Translations under genes and position numbers: made by a program
Shown: piece after piece, positions 35,826-43,322 of the stretch
Position numbering within the stretch: the first letter of the stretch is position 1
Layout of the letters: every line of letters begins with the position of its first letter
Assembly (NCBI GenBank): GCA_019424695.1
Contig: JAHYZA010000008.1
Location: 62,001-126,000, forward strand
Reading direction: 5' to 3'
Length of the DNA stretch: 64,000 bases
From: Oscillospiraceae bacterium
Lineage (GTDB): Bacteria; Bacillota; Clostridia; Oscillospirales; Ruminococcaceae
The notes under the pieces: generated by a model
The model's input: the letters and a program-made list of their open reading frames with translations, nothing else
The model's database searches: none
What the model was told of the DNA's origin: nothing

Positions 35826-36608
35826 ATGATTCAGTCCGTCAATTCCCCGGCCTACCGGGCAGAGTTTGCCCGGCGTATCCGAAACAAACCCTACTTTGAA
35901 GCTACCATGGGCACCCATTGCATGCTGTTTGAAGCGCATCCGGCCAGCGGATGGAGTTTCTATCTGCTGCCCGGAAGGGCTGCTCTGGCGCTGCGTGGCG
36001 GCACGGCAACCCTTTGCGGGCATCTGCCTGCAGGCGAAGCAGGGGAGGAAGCGGCGGAAGAATTGCAGGGGTTCCTGCGTTTTTTGCGGGTAGACCGCCT
36101 GCTCAGTGAATCGCAGACGCTGGCGGGCTGGCGACCAGCAGCGTCTGTGCTGCTGTGGGAACTTCCCCGGGGCGCTGCATTGCCGCTGCCCGCTGCGCCG
36201 CCTGCGGAACTGCAATACAGTGAGCAGCCCTCCATGCTCCCGGTCAGCCGTCTGGTGTTTTCGGATAGTGAAGCGGAGCAGGAACAGTTCTACTCGCTGG
36301 CCTGTACGGCCATTGCCCACGGCATCGGCTGTTGCCGGGTACTGCTGGACCATGGCACGCCGGTGTGCACGGTGGGCTGCTATGAGCGGAGCGATAGCGA
36401 AGCCTATATGTCGGCTGGAGTCACGGCACCGACATGGCGGGGCAGGGGACTGGCGGGATGGCTGATCGTCCGCCTGGCCAACGAACTGGCGGCGGAACGC
36501 AGGGTGTGTTTCGCCAGCGCAGAGGCGCTGCGGCCGTTTTATACCCACTTGGGATTCCGCCAGTCTGGCACGATACAACAATTTACACGGGAATGGGAAA
36601 ACGTATGA
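35826..36608 (+). CDS. GNAT family N-acetyltransferase
   Basis: 260 residues. The C-terminal half is a GNAT fold with the acetyl-CoA loop around GVTAPTWRGRGLAGWLIVRL and the final strand RPFYTHLGFRQSGT. The N-terminal half (about 1-120) is a degenerate GNAT-like or substrate domain, as in several two-domain acetyltransferases. The ribosome site is AAGGAA. Its stop overlaps the next start by four bases (ATGA), so both genes are coupled. The substrate is unknown. Confidence 0.85.
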   Translation: MIQSVNSPAYRAEFARRIRNKPYFEATMGTHCMLFEAHPASGWSFYLLPGRAALALRGGTATLCGHLPAGEAGEEAAEELQGFLRFLRVDRLLSESQTLAGWRPAASVLLWELPRGAALPLPAAPPAELQYSEQPSMLPVSRLVFSDSEAEQEQFYSLACTAIAHGIGCCRVLLDHGTPVCTVGCYERSDSEAYMSAGVTAPTWRGRGLAGWLIVRLANELAAERRVCFASAEALRPFYTHLGFRQSGTIQQFTREWENV

Positions 36609-37864
36609 TCGAACAGTTTTACGATATCAAACCGGAAGTTTTGGCGCTGGACCGGCAGGCGATGGAGCTTTGCCGCGAGCAGTTTGCCCACGTGGAGGAA
36701 ATCCGCGACTATAACCAGCTCAAGATGCTGCGGGCTTTCACCGACTGCGGTGTGGAAGCGCGGCATTTCTGGGGCTCCAGCGGATACGGCGTCTGGGACG
36801 ACAGCCGCAACAAGCTGGAAGAAGTCTTTGCCCGCTGCATGGGCGCGGAAGCGGCGCTGGTGCGTCCCCAGTTCATGAGCGGCACCCACACACTGACGGT
36901 AGCGCTCTTTGGCCTGCTGCGCACCGGCGATACGCTGCTGGCCGCCACCGGGCGCCCCTATGATACGCTGGAGGGCGTCATTGGCATCGGTGAAGCCGGG
37001 AAAGGCTGCGGTACGCTGCGGGAGTACGGCGTCAAATACGATGAATGTCCGTTGCTGCCGGATCATATGCCCGACTACGAACTGATTGCCGAGAAAGCCA
37101 AGACGGCGACGGTGGTGCACATCCAGCGCAGCCGCGGTTATACCCAGCGCAACGCCTTTGACCTGGAGACCATCCGCAAAGTAGCCGAGACAGCCCGCAA
37201 AGCCAACCCCCACGCCATCATCTTTGTGGACAACTGCTACGGCGAATTTACCCAGACTCAGGAGCCGCTGGCGGTGGGTGCGGATCTCATCGCAGGCAGC
37301 TTTATCAAGAATCCTGGCGGCGGTATTACGCCTACCGGTGGTTATATTGCGGGTCGTGCCGACCTGGTGGAAAAATGCAGCCACCGGTTTACGGCCCCCG
37401 GCATCGGTGCCGATCTAGGATGCACCCAGGACAGCCTGCGGGACACCTTCCTGGGCTTTTACTACGCCCCCGGTGTTGTGTGTGAGGCACTCAAAACGGC
37501 CATCTACGCCCAGTGCCTGCTCGAGCTGGCGGGGGTCCATCCGGTGCCCCGCTATACCGAGGATCACAACGACATTGTGACCTGCTTTGACTCTGGCAGC
37601 GCTGCGGCGCTGACGGGCTTCTGTGCAGGCATTCAGCACAACAGCCCTGTGGACAGCTTTGCCTCTCCGGAACCCGCCGACGAGCCCGGCTACACCGATA
37701 AGGTCGTCATGGCCTCCGGCAGTTTTACGGAAGGCAGTACCATCGAAATCTCCTGCGACGGCCCGCTGCGCGCACCCTATACCTGCTATCTGCAGGGCGG
37801 CGTCAACTTTACCGCCGGTCGTGCGGCGGTGCTCAATGCCGTGCAAAACGCTTTCTTTGCCTGA
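36605..37864 (+). CDS. PLP enzyme, methionine gamma-lyase / aluminium-resistance family
   Basis: 419 residues of the fold type I PLP family often named aluminium resistance protein. VRPQFMSGTHTLTVALFGLL binds the cofactor phosphate, IFVDNCYGEFTQ holds the Asp for the pyridine nitrogen, and SFIKNPGGGITPTGGYI carries the probable Schiff-base Lys. The family resembles cystathionine gamma-synthase-type lyases; a methionine gamma-lyase activity is inferred from family naming, not shown. The start ATG 36605 overlaps the GNAT stop. Confidence 0.88.
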   Translation: MIEQFYDIKPEVLALDRQAMELCREQFAHVEEIRDYNQLKMLRAFTDCGVEARHFWGSSGYGVWDDSRNKLEEVFARCMGAEAALVRPQFMSGTHTLTVALFGLLRTGDTLLAATGRPYDTLEGVIGIGEAGKGCGTLREYGVKYDECPLLPDHMPDYELIAEKAKTATVVHIQRSRGYTQRNAFDLETIRKVAETARKANPHAIIFVDNCYGEFTQTQEPLAVGADLIAGSFIKNPGGGITPTGGYIAGRADLVEKCSHRFTAPGIGADLGCTQDSLRDTFLGFYYAPGVVCEALKTAIYAQCLLELAGVHPVPRYTEDHNDIVTCFDSGSAAALTGFCAGIQHNSPVDSFASPEPADEPGYTDKVVMASGSFTEGSTIEISCDGPLRAPYTCYLQGGVNFTAGRAAVLNAVQNAFFA

Positions 37865-37876
37865 TCCATACAATAA

Positions 37877-37920
37877 AAAACTCCCGTGTGCCTTCACAGT
37901 ACACGGGAGTTTTCTTTTTT
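37877..37920. terminator. Bidirectional terminator between the PLP enzyme and ireB
   Basis: Stem CTCCCGTGT/ACACGGGAG (37881-37889, 37901-37909), flanked by AAAAAA and TTTTCTTTTTT. Confidence 0.9.
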
Positions 37921-37927
37921 GAGGATT

Positions 37928-38179
37928 TTACCCTTTGACGTAATCGCGCACCAAAGCCTGCAGCAAATCGTCACGGTCAATGCGGCGAATGATCGCACGG
38001 GCATTTTTATAGGTCGTGATGTAGGTCGGGTCCTCAGACAGGATGTAGCCTACCAGCTGGTTGATGGGGTTGTAGCCCTTCTCTTCCAGCGCGCGATAGA
38101 CCTGCAGCACTGCCTGTTTGATCTCCATATCACGGTCGTCGCGAATGGAAAATACGGCAGTCGGCTCAGAGATCGGCAT
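37928..38179 (-). CDS. ireB: IreB family regulatory phosphoprotein (UPF0297)
   Basis: 83 residues, one domain. MEIKQAVLQVYRALEEKGYN, NPINQLVGYILSEDPTYIT and the end RDDLLQALVRDY are the family signature. In Enterococcus IreB is phosphorylated by the IreK PASTA kinase and lowers cephalosporin resistance. The usual partners (yqgF/ruvX and UPF0473) are not adjacent here, and the gene has its own strong promoter. The ribosome site is AAAGGGGA. Confidence 0.95.
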   Translation of the reverse strand: MPISEPTAVFSIRDDRDMEIKQAVLQVYRALEEKGYNPINQLVGYILSEDPTYITTYKNARAIIRRIDRDDLLQALVRDYVKG

Positions 38180-38214
38180 ATCCAGTTCCCCTTTCTCAGC
38201 GTAATAATACCTAT

Positions 38215-38243
38215 ATTATAACAAAAGTGTGCACAATTTGCAA
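38215..38243 (-). promoter_or_regulatory. Promoter of ireB
   Basis: TTGCAA (38238-38243) and TATAAT (38215-38220), 17-base spacer on the minus strand. Confidence 0.82.
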
Positions 38244-38283
38244 TGGCCCGGTCATAAATTTTTATACAAAATTATGAATACTG

Positions 38284-39414
38284 TCAGCCGGAAATCACTT
38301 CACCCTTGCGGATGACCTTGACGATGTTGAGTTTTTCGTCGGCCAAAATCACATTGCCCCAGCGGCCCGGTTCCAGACTGCCGTAATCGGCATCCACGCC
38401 GATGCTGCGGGCAGGGTTCAAAGAAGCAGCGCGCACGGCACTGGCCAGGGGAACGCCCATCTCCAGCACAGCGTGCTTCATGCAGTCATACAGGCAGGTG
38501 GCGCTGCCGGCGATGGTGCCGGGCTGCTCGGTCAGCGTAGCACGGGGACCACGCACGGTCACAGCCTGACCGCCCAGGGAGTACTGTCCGTCGGGCAATC
38601 CGCAGGCCATCATGCTGTCGGCAATCAGGATAACGTGATCGTCGCCGAAGGTGTTGAAGGTAAAGCGCACCACAGCAGGATGAATATGTACCCCGTCGGT
38701 AATGAGTTCGACTTCGGCACCGTCCTCCAACGCGGCAATGATGGGGCCGGGCGCACGGTGGGTGATGCCGGGCATGGCGTTGTACAGGTGGGTCATGTGG
38801 GAAGCGCCGGCGGCAAAGGCCGTTTTGGCGGTCTCATAGTCCACGCAGGTATGTGCGATGGAGATGCGCACCTCGTCATGGCATTCCTTGATGAAATCCA
38901 GGTTGCCAGGCACTTCCGGGGCCACGTCCACCAGACGGATCAGACCCCCACTGCGGGCCTGCAGGCGGCGGAACATGCCGGCGTCGGCGGCCATCACGTA
39001 CTTGGGATTCTGGGCACCGACTTTATCGGGGCTGATGTAGGGGCCTTCCATATTGATGCCCACCAGATCGGCACCGCGCTCATTCTTATGGGCGGCAGCC
39101 ACATCCATGATGCCGTTGAGGATTTCTTCGCTGAAGGTCATGGTAGCAGGGCAGATGGCAAGTACGCCCTTGCTGGCCTCAAAATCGGCAATGGCCTGCA
39201 GACCGGCTTCGTCGGCATCACAGAAATCATGACCCACGGCGCCGTGAAAGTGGATGTCTACCAGGCCCGGCAGGGCGAAAGCGCCCTGGGCATCGATGAT
39301 CTCTTCCTCCGCCTGCGGGGCTGCACCGAACACGATGCGCCCGTCACGGATCACAAGGTCTTTTTCTACAAACCGATTGCCATCGGCAAAGACCTTCGCA
39401 TTACGGATAATCAT
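38284..39414 (-). CDS. nagA: N-acetylglucosamine-6-phosphate deacetylase
   Basis: 376 residues, amidohydrolase fold; converts GlcNAc-6-P to GlcN-6-P and acetate. Metal and substrate residues appear as DIHFHGAVGHDF (HxH), NMEGPYISPDKVGAQ (Glu), IAHTCVDY, MTHLYNAMPG and ILIADSMMACG (Asp). It lies 19 bases after nagB in the same unit. A clear ribosome site CAGGAGGAAAC is present. Confidence 0.96.
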   Translation of the reverse strand: MIIRNAKVFADGNRFVEKDLVIRDGRIVFGAAPQAEEEIIDAQGAFALPGLVDIHFHGAVGHDFCDADEAGLQAIADFEASKGVLAICPATMTFSEEILNGIMDVAAAHKNERGADLVGINMEGPYISPDKVGAQNPKYVMAADAGMFRRLQARSGGLIRLVDVAPEVPGNLDFIKECHDEVRISIAHTCVDYETAKTAFAAGASHMTHLYNAMPGITHRAPGPIIAALEDGAEVELITDGVHIHPAVVRFTFNTFGDDHVILIADSMMACGLPDGQYSLGGQAVTVRGPRATLTEQPGTIAGSATCLYDCMKHAVLEMGVPLASAVRAASLNPARSIGVDADYGSLEPGRWGNVILADEKLNIVKVIRKGEVISG

Positions 39415-39433
39415 AGTATGTTTCCTCCTGCCC

Positions 39434-40162
39434 TCAGATCAGGCTCAGGGCTTCCTCATCGCCAACCAGCGTGAAATCGGGATGCATCTGCAGGATGCTG
39501 GCGGGGACCTCCGGCGTGACAGGACCGAAGAACGCCTTCTTGACGATTTCAGCCTTATCCTTGCCGTTGGCAACCATCAGGACCTTGCGGGCCTGCATGA
39601 TGGTCTTGATGCCCATGGTGTATGCCTGCTTCGGGACCAGATCCTCGTTGCCCTCAAAGAAGCGCTTGTTGGCCTCGATGGTTTCGGGCTTCAGGTCAAC
39701 GCAGTGGGTGCCCAGCTCGAACGCTTCGCCCGGTTCATTGAAGCCGATGTGACCATCGTGACCAATGCCCAGCAGCTGCAGGTCGATGCCGCCCACCCGC
39801 TTGATGACATAGTCATAACGGGCACATTCTGCCTCGGCGTCCATGTTGGTGCCGTCCGGCAGGTTGATGGCTTCAGGATTGATGTTGACCAGGTCAAAAA
39901 GATTGCGGTGCATGAAGCTCCAGTAGCTCTCAGAATGTTCGCGGGGCAGACCACGGTACTCGTCCAGGTTGACGGTCGTCACTTCGGAGAAGTCCAGATC
40001 GCCCTTGTTGTACCATTCCACCAGCTGCTTGTAGGTGCCCACAGGGGTGCCGCCGGTGGCAAGGCCCAGCACGCAGTTGGGCTTCATGATCACCTGAGCG
40101 GAAATGATATTGGCGGCCTTGCGGGACATATCATAGTAATCTTTTGCGCGGATGATTTTCAT
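39434..40162 (-). CDS. nagB: Glucosamine-6-phosphate deaminase
   Basis: 242 residues; turns GlcN-6-P into fructose-6-P and ammonia. Motifs: LGLATGGTPVGTYKQLV (phosphate loop), TVNLDEYRGL (catalytic Asp), GIGHDGHIGFNEPG (catalytic His). It is shorter than E. coli NagB, as Gram-positive forms are, and lacks the allosteric C-terminal extension. It is the first gene of nagBA; the ribosome site is TAGGAGG. Confidence 0.96.
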   Translation of the reverse strand: MKIIRAKDYYDMSRKAANIISAQVIMKPNCVLGLATGGTPVGTYKQLVEWYNKGDLDFSEVTTVNLDEYRGLPREHSESYWSFMHRNLFDLVNINPEAINLPDGTNMDAEAECARYDYVIKRVGGIDLQLLGIGHDGHIGFNEPGEAFELGTHCVDLKPETIEANKRFFEGNEDLVPKQAYTMGIKTIMQARKVLMVANGKDKAEIVKKAFFGPVTPEVPASILQMHPDFTLVGDEEALSLI

Positions 40163-40213
40163 AAGAAATACCTCCTATAGGATGGTGGGGGAGAGCCCCC
40201 GCTGTTTATTGTC

Positions 40214-40222
40214 AGTATACCA
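40214..40222 (-). promoter_or_regulatory. Extended -10 promoter of nagBA
   Basis: TGGTATACT on the minus strand, about 50 bases before nagB. No good -35, which hints at activator dependence or control by the nearby inverted repeats. Confidence 0.6.
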
Positions 40223-40256
40223 CGAATCCGTGAAGAAAACATGTCCAAGGGGACAT
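40221..40256. promoter_or_regulatory. Candidate operator repeats at the nagBA promoter
   Basis: Two inverted repeats: CACG-AATC-CGTG (40221-40232) within the promoter spacer and ATGTCC-AAGG-GGACAT (40241-40256) over the -35 side. Placement suits a repressor such as a GntR-type NagR, which is inference. Confidence 0.45.
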
Positions 40257-40262
40257 ATTGTG

Positions 40263-40301
40263 AAAAAAATGCCGGGGACAGGCTTTGCGCCCGCCCCCGG
40301 C
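40263..40301 (-). terminator. Terminator after the PTS gene
   Basis: On the minus strand a 13-bp imperfect GC stem (40289-40301 with 40271-40283) around GCAAA is followed by ATTTTTTT. Confidence 0.85.
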
Positions 40302-40350
40302 GGAGGAGATAAAGGGAACCAGAACCTTTATCGTGGCGCTGTAAGAACTC

Positions 40351-41826
40351 TTACAGCATCTTCTTCAATTCGTCGTAGACAAACTGGACCTTGGGGCCGA
40401 TAACGACCTGGCAGGCGTTCTTGCTGGGACGGATGACACCGGCAGCACCGGCAGACTTGACAGCCTTCTCATCCACAGCAGTGCTGTCCTTGACCTCGAA
40501 ACGCAGACGAGTCGCGCAGTAGTCAACGTTGGTGACGTTGCCCTTGCCGCCGATGGCAGCCAGAACGCCGCTGGCGATGGCGGTGAAGTCATTGTTGGCC
40601 AGGGTGATGTTGGCTTCGGCAGCCTCAGCGTCTTCATCCTCACGGCCCGGGGTCACCAGGTTGAACTTGGTGATGGCGAAACGGAAGACAACGTAGAAGA
40701 CGACGAAAGCAGCGATGCCCAGAGGAATGATCATCCAGGTGTTGGCATGAGCCGGCAGGGAAGCGGAGAAGACCAGGTCAGTGGCACCGGCGGAGAACAT
40801 GAAGCCGGCACGGAAACCAACGTAGTAGGTGATAACGGTGAAGATGCCGTACAGAACAGCATAAACAACGTACAGGGGGAAGCACAGGAACATGAAGCCG
40901 AACTCGAAGGGCTCGGTAACGCCGCAGACAAACGCGCAGATAGCAGCGGAGGTCACGAGGCCGATGGCAGCCTTCTTGTTCTTGGCGGTGTGGACCATAG
41001 CCAGAGCCGCACCGGGGATACCGAACATCATGCAGGGGAAGAAGCCGGACATGTACATGCCGAGGCTCCAACCCACATCGGCGGAAGTCTCACCGGCCCA
41101 GTAGTGGGTCAGGTCGCCCAGACCGATGGTGTCGAACCAGAACACGTTGTTCAGGGCGTGATGCAGGCCGGTGGGGATCAGCAGGCGGTTGAAGAAGGCG
41201 TACAGACCAGCGCCGACGCCGCCCAGGCTGACGATGCCGTCGCCCAGCATAACCAGCAGGTTGAAGATGATGGGCCAGACGAAGAGCAGGATGACGGAAA
41301 CAACAATGGAGACCAGGCCGGTGACGATGGCCACGCAGCGCTTGCCGCTGAAGAAGGCCAGCCAGTCAGGCAGCTGGGTGCTCTTGAACTTGTTGTAGCA
41401 GGTAGAACCGATGATGGCAGCCAGAATGCCGATGAAGGCGTTGCCGGCGGTCTTCTGGAAAGCAATGTAGGTAGAGGTGCCTTCCACCAGGTTCATGAAG
41501 GGGAGAGCGCTGACCACACCGGTGCTCAGCAGCTGGGTCATCATCAGGTAGCTGACGAGGCCGGCCAGAGCAGACGTGCCGTCATGGTCATCGGACAGGC
41601 CGACAGCCGCGCCAACGGCGAACAGCCAAGCCATGTTGTCGATCAGGGCGCCGCCGGCCTTGATCAGAATGAAACCGGCCGTATAAGCGAAACCGGTGGT
41701 GGCGCCTTCAGCACCCATGGCAGCCGGAGCCAACGCGTAGCCCAGGCCCATGAGGATGCCGCAGACAGGAAGCGCGGCGACGGGCAGCATCAATGCCTTG
41801 CCGAGCTTTTGCAGATACTTCATCAT
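40351..41826 (-). CDS. PTS IIBC component, probably N-acetylglucosamine-specific
   Basis: 491 residues. An N-terminal EIIC domain of about ten membrane helices carries GMYMSGFFPCMMFGIPGAAL and FVCGVTEPFEFGF. The C-terminal EIIB domain has NVDYCATRLRFEV with phospho-acceptor Cys437. There is no EIIA domain, so the phosphate must come from a separate EIIA. The GlcNAc preference is inferred from closer likeness to NagE than PtsG in the EIIC motifs and from adjacency to nagBA. The start has GGAGGAATG ahead of a double ATG. Confidence 0.88.
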   Translation of the reverse strand: MMKYLQKLGKALMLPVAALPVCGILMGLGYALAPAAMGAEGATTGFAYTAGFILIKAGGALIDNMAWLFAVGAAVGLSDDHDGTSALAGLVSYLMMTQLLSTGVVSALPFMNLVEGTSTYIAFQKTAGNAFIGILAAIIGSTCYNKFKSTQLPDWLAFFSGKRCVAIVTGLVSIVVSVILLFVWPIIFNLLVMLGDGIVSLGGVGAGLYAFFNRLLIPTGLHHALNNVFWFDTIGLGDLTHYWAGETSADVGWSLGMYMSGFFPCMMFGIPGAALAMVHTAKNKKAAIGLVTSAAICAFVCGVTEPFEFGFMFLCFPLYVVYAVLYGIFTVITYYVGFRAGFMFSAGATDLVFSASLPAHANTWMIIPLGIAAFVVFYVVFRFAITKFNLVTPGREDEDAEAAEANITLANNDFTAIASGVLAAIGGKGNVTNVDYCATRLRFEVKDSTAVDEKAVKSAGAAGVIRPSKNACQVVIGPKVQFVYDELKKML

Positions 41827-41915
41827 AAAAGCATTCCTCCAAAATTCAGATGGTTCCTCTAATAACGGGGTATGCGGTTGTTCTGGTTCTTATAACCGCG
41901 CACCTTGTTGTTTTT

Positions 41916-41924
41916 ATATTAACA
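41916..41924 (-). promoter_or_regulatory. Probable promoter of the PTS gene
   Basis: TGTTAATAT extended -10 on the minus strand, about 90 bases before the start. The leader holds GCGGTT/AACCGC as a weak hairpin. Confidence 0.45.
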
Positions 41925-42099
41925 TATTCTTCATAAAAAAGAAAGCAAATTTAAACAATTTGTCAAAAAAACGAAAAACCGACCTAAAAATTGGGCAATA
42001 TGTTAACATAATTAGAAATGGTGCGCAAAAAACAGAAAAAAACAAACAAGAAAATGAAAGTTATTTTTATAACGCGCGTCAGGAGGGGTTTCTGTTGCA
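41925..42099. other. AT-rich intergenic region with a 12-bp palindrome
   Basis: No gene is supported. The octamer TTAACATA occurs at 41920-41927 and again inside the perfect palindrome TATGTTAACATA (41999-42010), the first lying at the PTS -10. The region is far more AT-rich than its surroundings. Confidence 0.45.
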
Positions 42100-42101
42100 T
42101 C

Positions 42102-42129
42102 AAAAAAGCGCCCCGCCGAGGCGGGACGC
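42102..42129 (-). terminator. Terminator after thiT
   Basis: Minus-strand stem GCGTCCCGCC/GGCGGGGCGC with one mismatch, followed by TTTTTT. Confidence 0.85.
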
Positions 42130-42140
42130 AGCAGAAACAT

Positions 42141-42707
42141 TTATTGCTGTTGTGCGGCGAACAGCTGGGGAGCGGCTTTGTAGATCAACACCGCAGCCAC
42201 CGTCGTCAGGATGGTTTCCGGCAGCATGTAACTTCCGTTGTAGGTCAGGCTGTAGATCCAGGCGGGCAGTCCGTCACTGAGGTTGCCCCAGATCAGCACG
42301 CCGGACAAAAAGCTGCACAAGAAACGGATGGCGCATACGGCGGCGGTGCCAACTGCCACACCGACCATACGGTTGGTGAATGCTTTCGAGATAGCACCGG
42401 CCAGGCCCAGCAGGGTAAAGGCCAGCACATAGTCCAGCAAAATCATGCCTACCAGCGGCAGCAGGCCGGGCGCCGGGGGCGCATAGAAGCCCAGCAGCAT
42501 CTGCAGCAGGCTGTTCACAAAACCGGTGAACAGGCCCCATTTTACGCCGTGACGGAAAGAAATCAGGATAAAAGGCAGCATGCTGAACAGGGTGATGGAC
42601 CCGCCGTTGGGCAGCTCATAGATCTTGATGTTTGCCAGTACGGTGCCAAGGGCAATCATCAGGGCGCATTCCACCAGGGTGCGCGTTTTGGAATAGGTTT
42701 TGGTCAT
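42141..42707 (-). CDS. thiT: Energy-coupled thiamine transporter ThiT
   Basis: 188 residues, six membrane helices; the S component that binds thiamine for an ECF transporter. The family residues in the binding pocket are recognisable in FRHGVKWGLFTGFVNSLLQM and SGVLIWG, and the C-terminal half has YNGSYMLPETILT. The ECF module is not in the window and is probably shared. Control by the TPP riboswitch just upstream confirms the substrate class. Confidence 0.94.
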   Translation of the reverse strand: MTKTYSKTRTLVECALMIALGTVLANIKIYELPNGGSITLFSMLPFILISFRHGVKWGLFTGFVNSLLQMLLGFYAPPAPGLLPLVGMILLDYVLAFTLLGLAGAISKAFTNRMVGVAVGTAAVCAIRFLCSFLSGVLIWGNLSDGLPAWIYSLTYNGSYMLPETILTTVAAVLIYKAAPQLFAAQQQ

Positions 42708-42745
42708 GGGTCAATGTTCCTCCCCAAACAATATAAAGTACATAA

Positions 42746-42779
42746 AAACAAGAAAAGCGCCTGCAAAAATTGCAGGCGC
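42746..42779 (-). terminator. Expression-platform terminator of the TPP riboswitch
   Basis: Minus-strand stem GCGCCTGCA/TGCAGGCGC (42771-42779 with 42757-42765), followed by TTTTCTTGTTTTT, between the aptamer and thiT. TPP binding should favour termination. Confidence 0.88.
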
Positions 42780-42808
42780 AAACGCAGCATGACACTTTAT
42801 GGGGTCAA

Positions 42809-42902
42809 ACTTCCTACGCCGGCATTATCCGGATCAGGTTCAAGGCGACCCGAAGCTGCGGTTTGCTTCGATCTCAGCCGAGGATGCCCCTCAGCGCCCC
42901 TG
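42809..42902 (-). promoter_or_regulatory. TPP riboswitch (thi box)
   Basis: The minus strand shows the conserved parts in order: AGGGGCGCUGAGG, GGCUGAGAU, then CUUGAACCUGAUCCGGAU, AAUGCCGGCGUAGGAAGU. These are the two ligand-binding arms of the thiamine pyrophosphate aptamer. A terminator follows 30 bases on. Confidence 0.97.
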
Positions 42903-42920
42903 TTTTTATGTCCAGTACCC

Positions 42921-42948
42921 AGTATACACAACAGGAAGCGTTTGTCAA
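42921..42948 (-). promoter_or_regulatory. Promoter of the thiT riboswitch transcript
   Basis: TTGACA (42943-42948) and TATACT (42921-42926), 16-base spacer on the minus strand, starting just before the aptamer. Confidence 0.85.
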
Positions 42949-43238
42949 GCTGTATAGAACAAAAATGGGCCCCGGATTTTATCCTGAGAGGTACTGCGCG
43001 ATACATGCTATATATAAATAAGGTAATAGGACTTCTCTGAACTGCGGGCTGCGGCAGAAAGATCTGGTTCTTGTGGTTGTGAACAATACCACGTGTGGTA
43101 CCTTGCGAGGGAATACGCCCCCAAATGGACGAAAAATGGCAGAACACAGCGCTTTTTTCTGTGGCAATCCATGCGTGGAGCACAAAAAAATTGTCAAAAT
43201 TTTACAGCGAAAATCCGCAGATTTCCACGGCGTCGCTC
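42949..43238. other. Intergenic region between thiT and the GH25 gene
   Basis: No gene is supported. It contains an inverted repeat TACCAC-GT-GTGGTA (43087-43100) and AT-rich tracts (43010-43025 and 43185-43210). Confidence 0.5.
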
Positions 43239-43268
43239 TTGCACGGACTGGTCGCTTTGTGCTATGAT
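43239..43268 (+). promoter_or_regulatory. Promoter of the GH25 gene
   Basis: TTGCAC and TATGAT, 18-base spacer, with an extended TGC, 55 bases before the start codon. Confidence 0.7.
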
Positions 43269-43322
43269 TCTATTTGTAGTTTTATAATCTCTAATACTAG
43301 CAATGTGAACGGTGAGGTAAGG

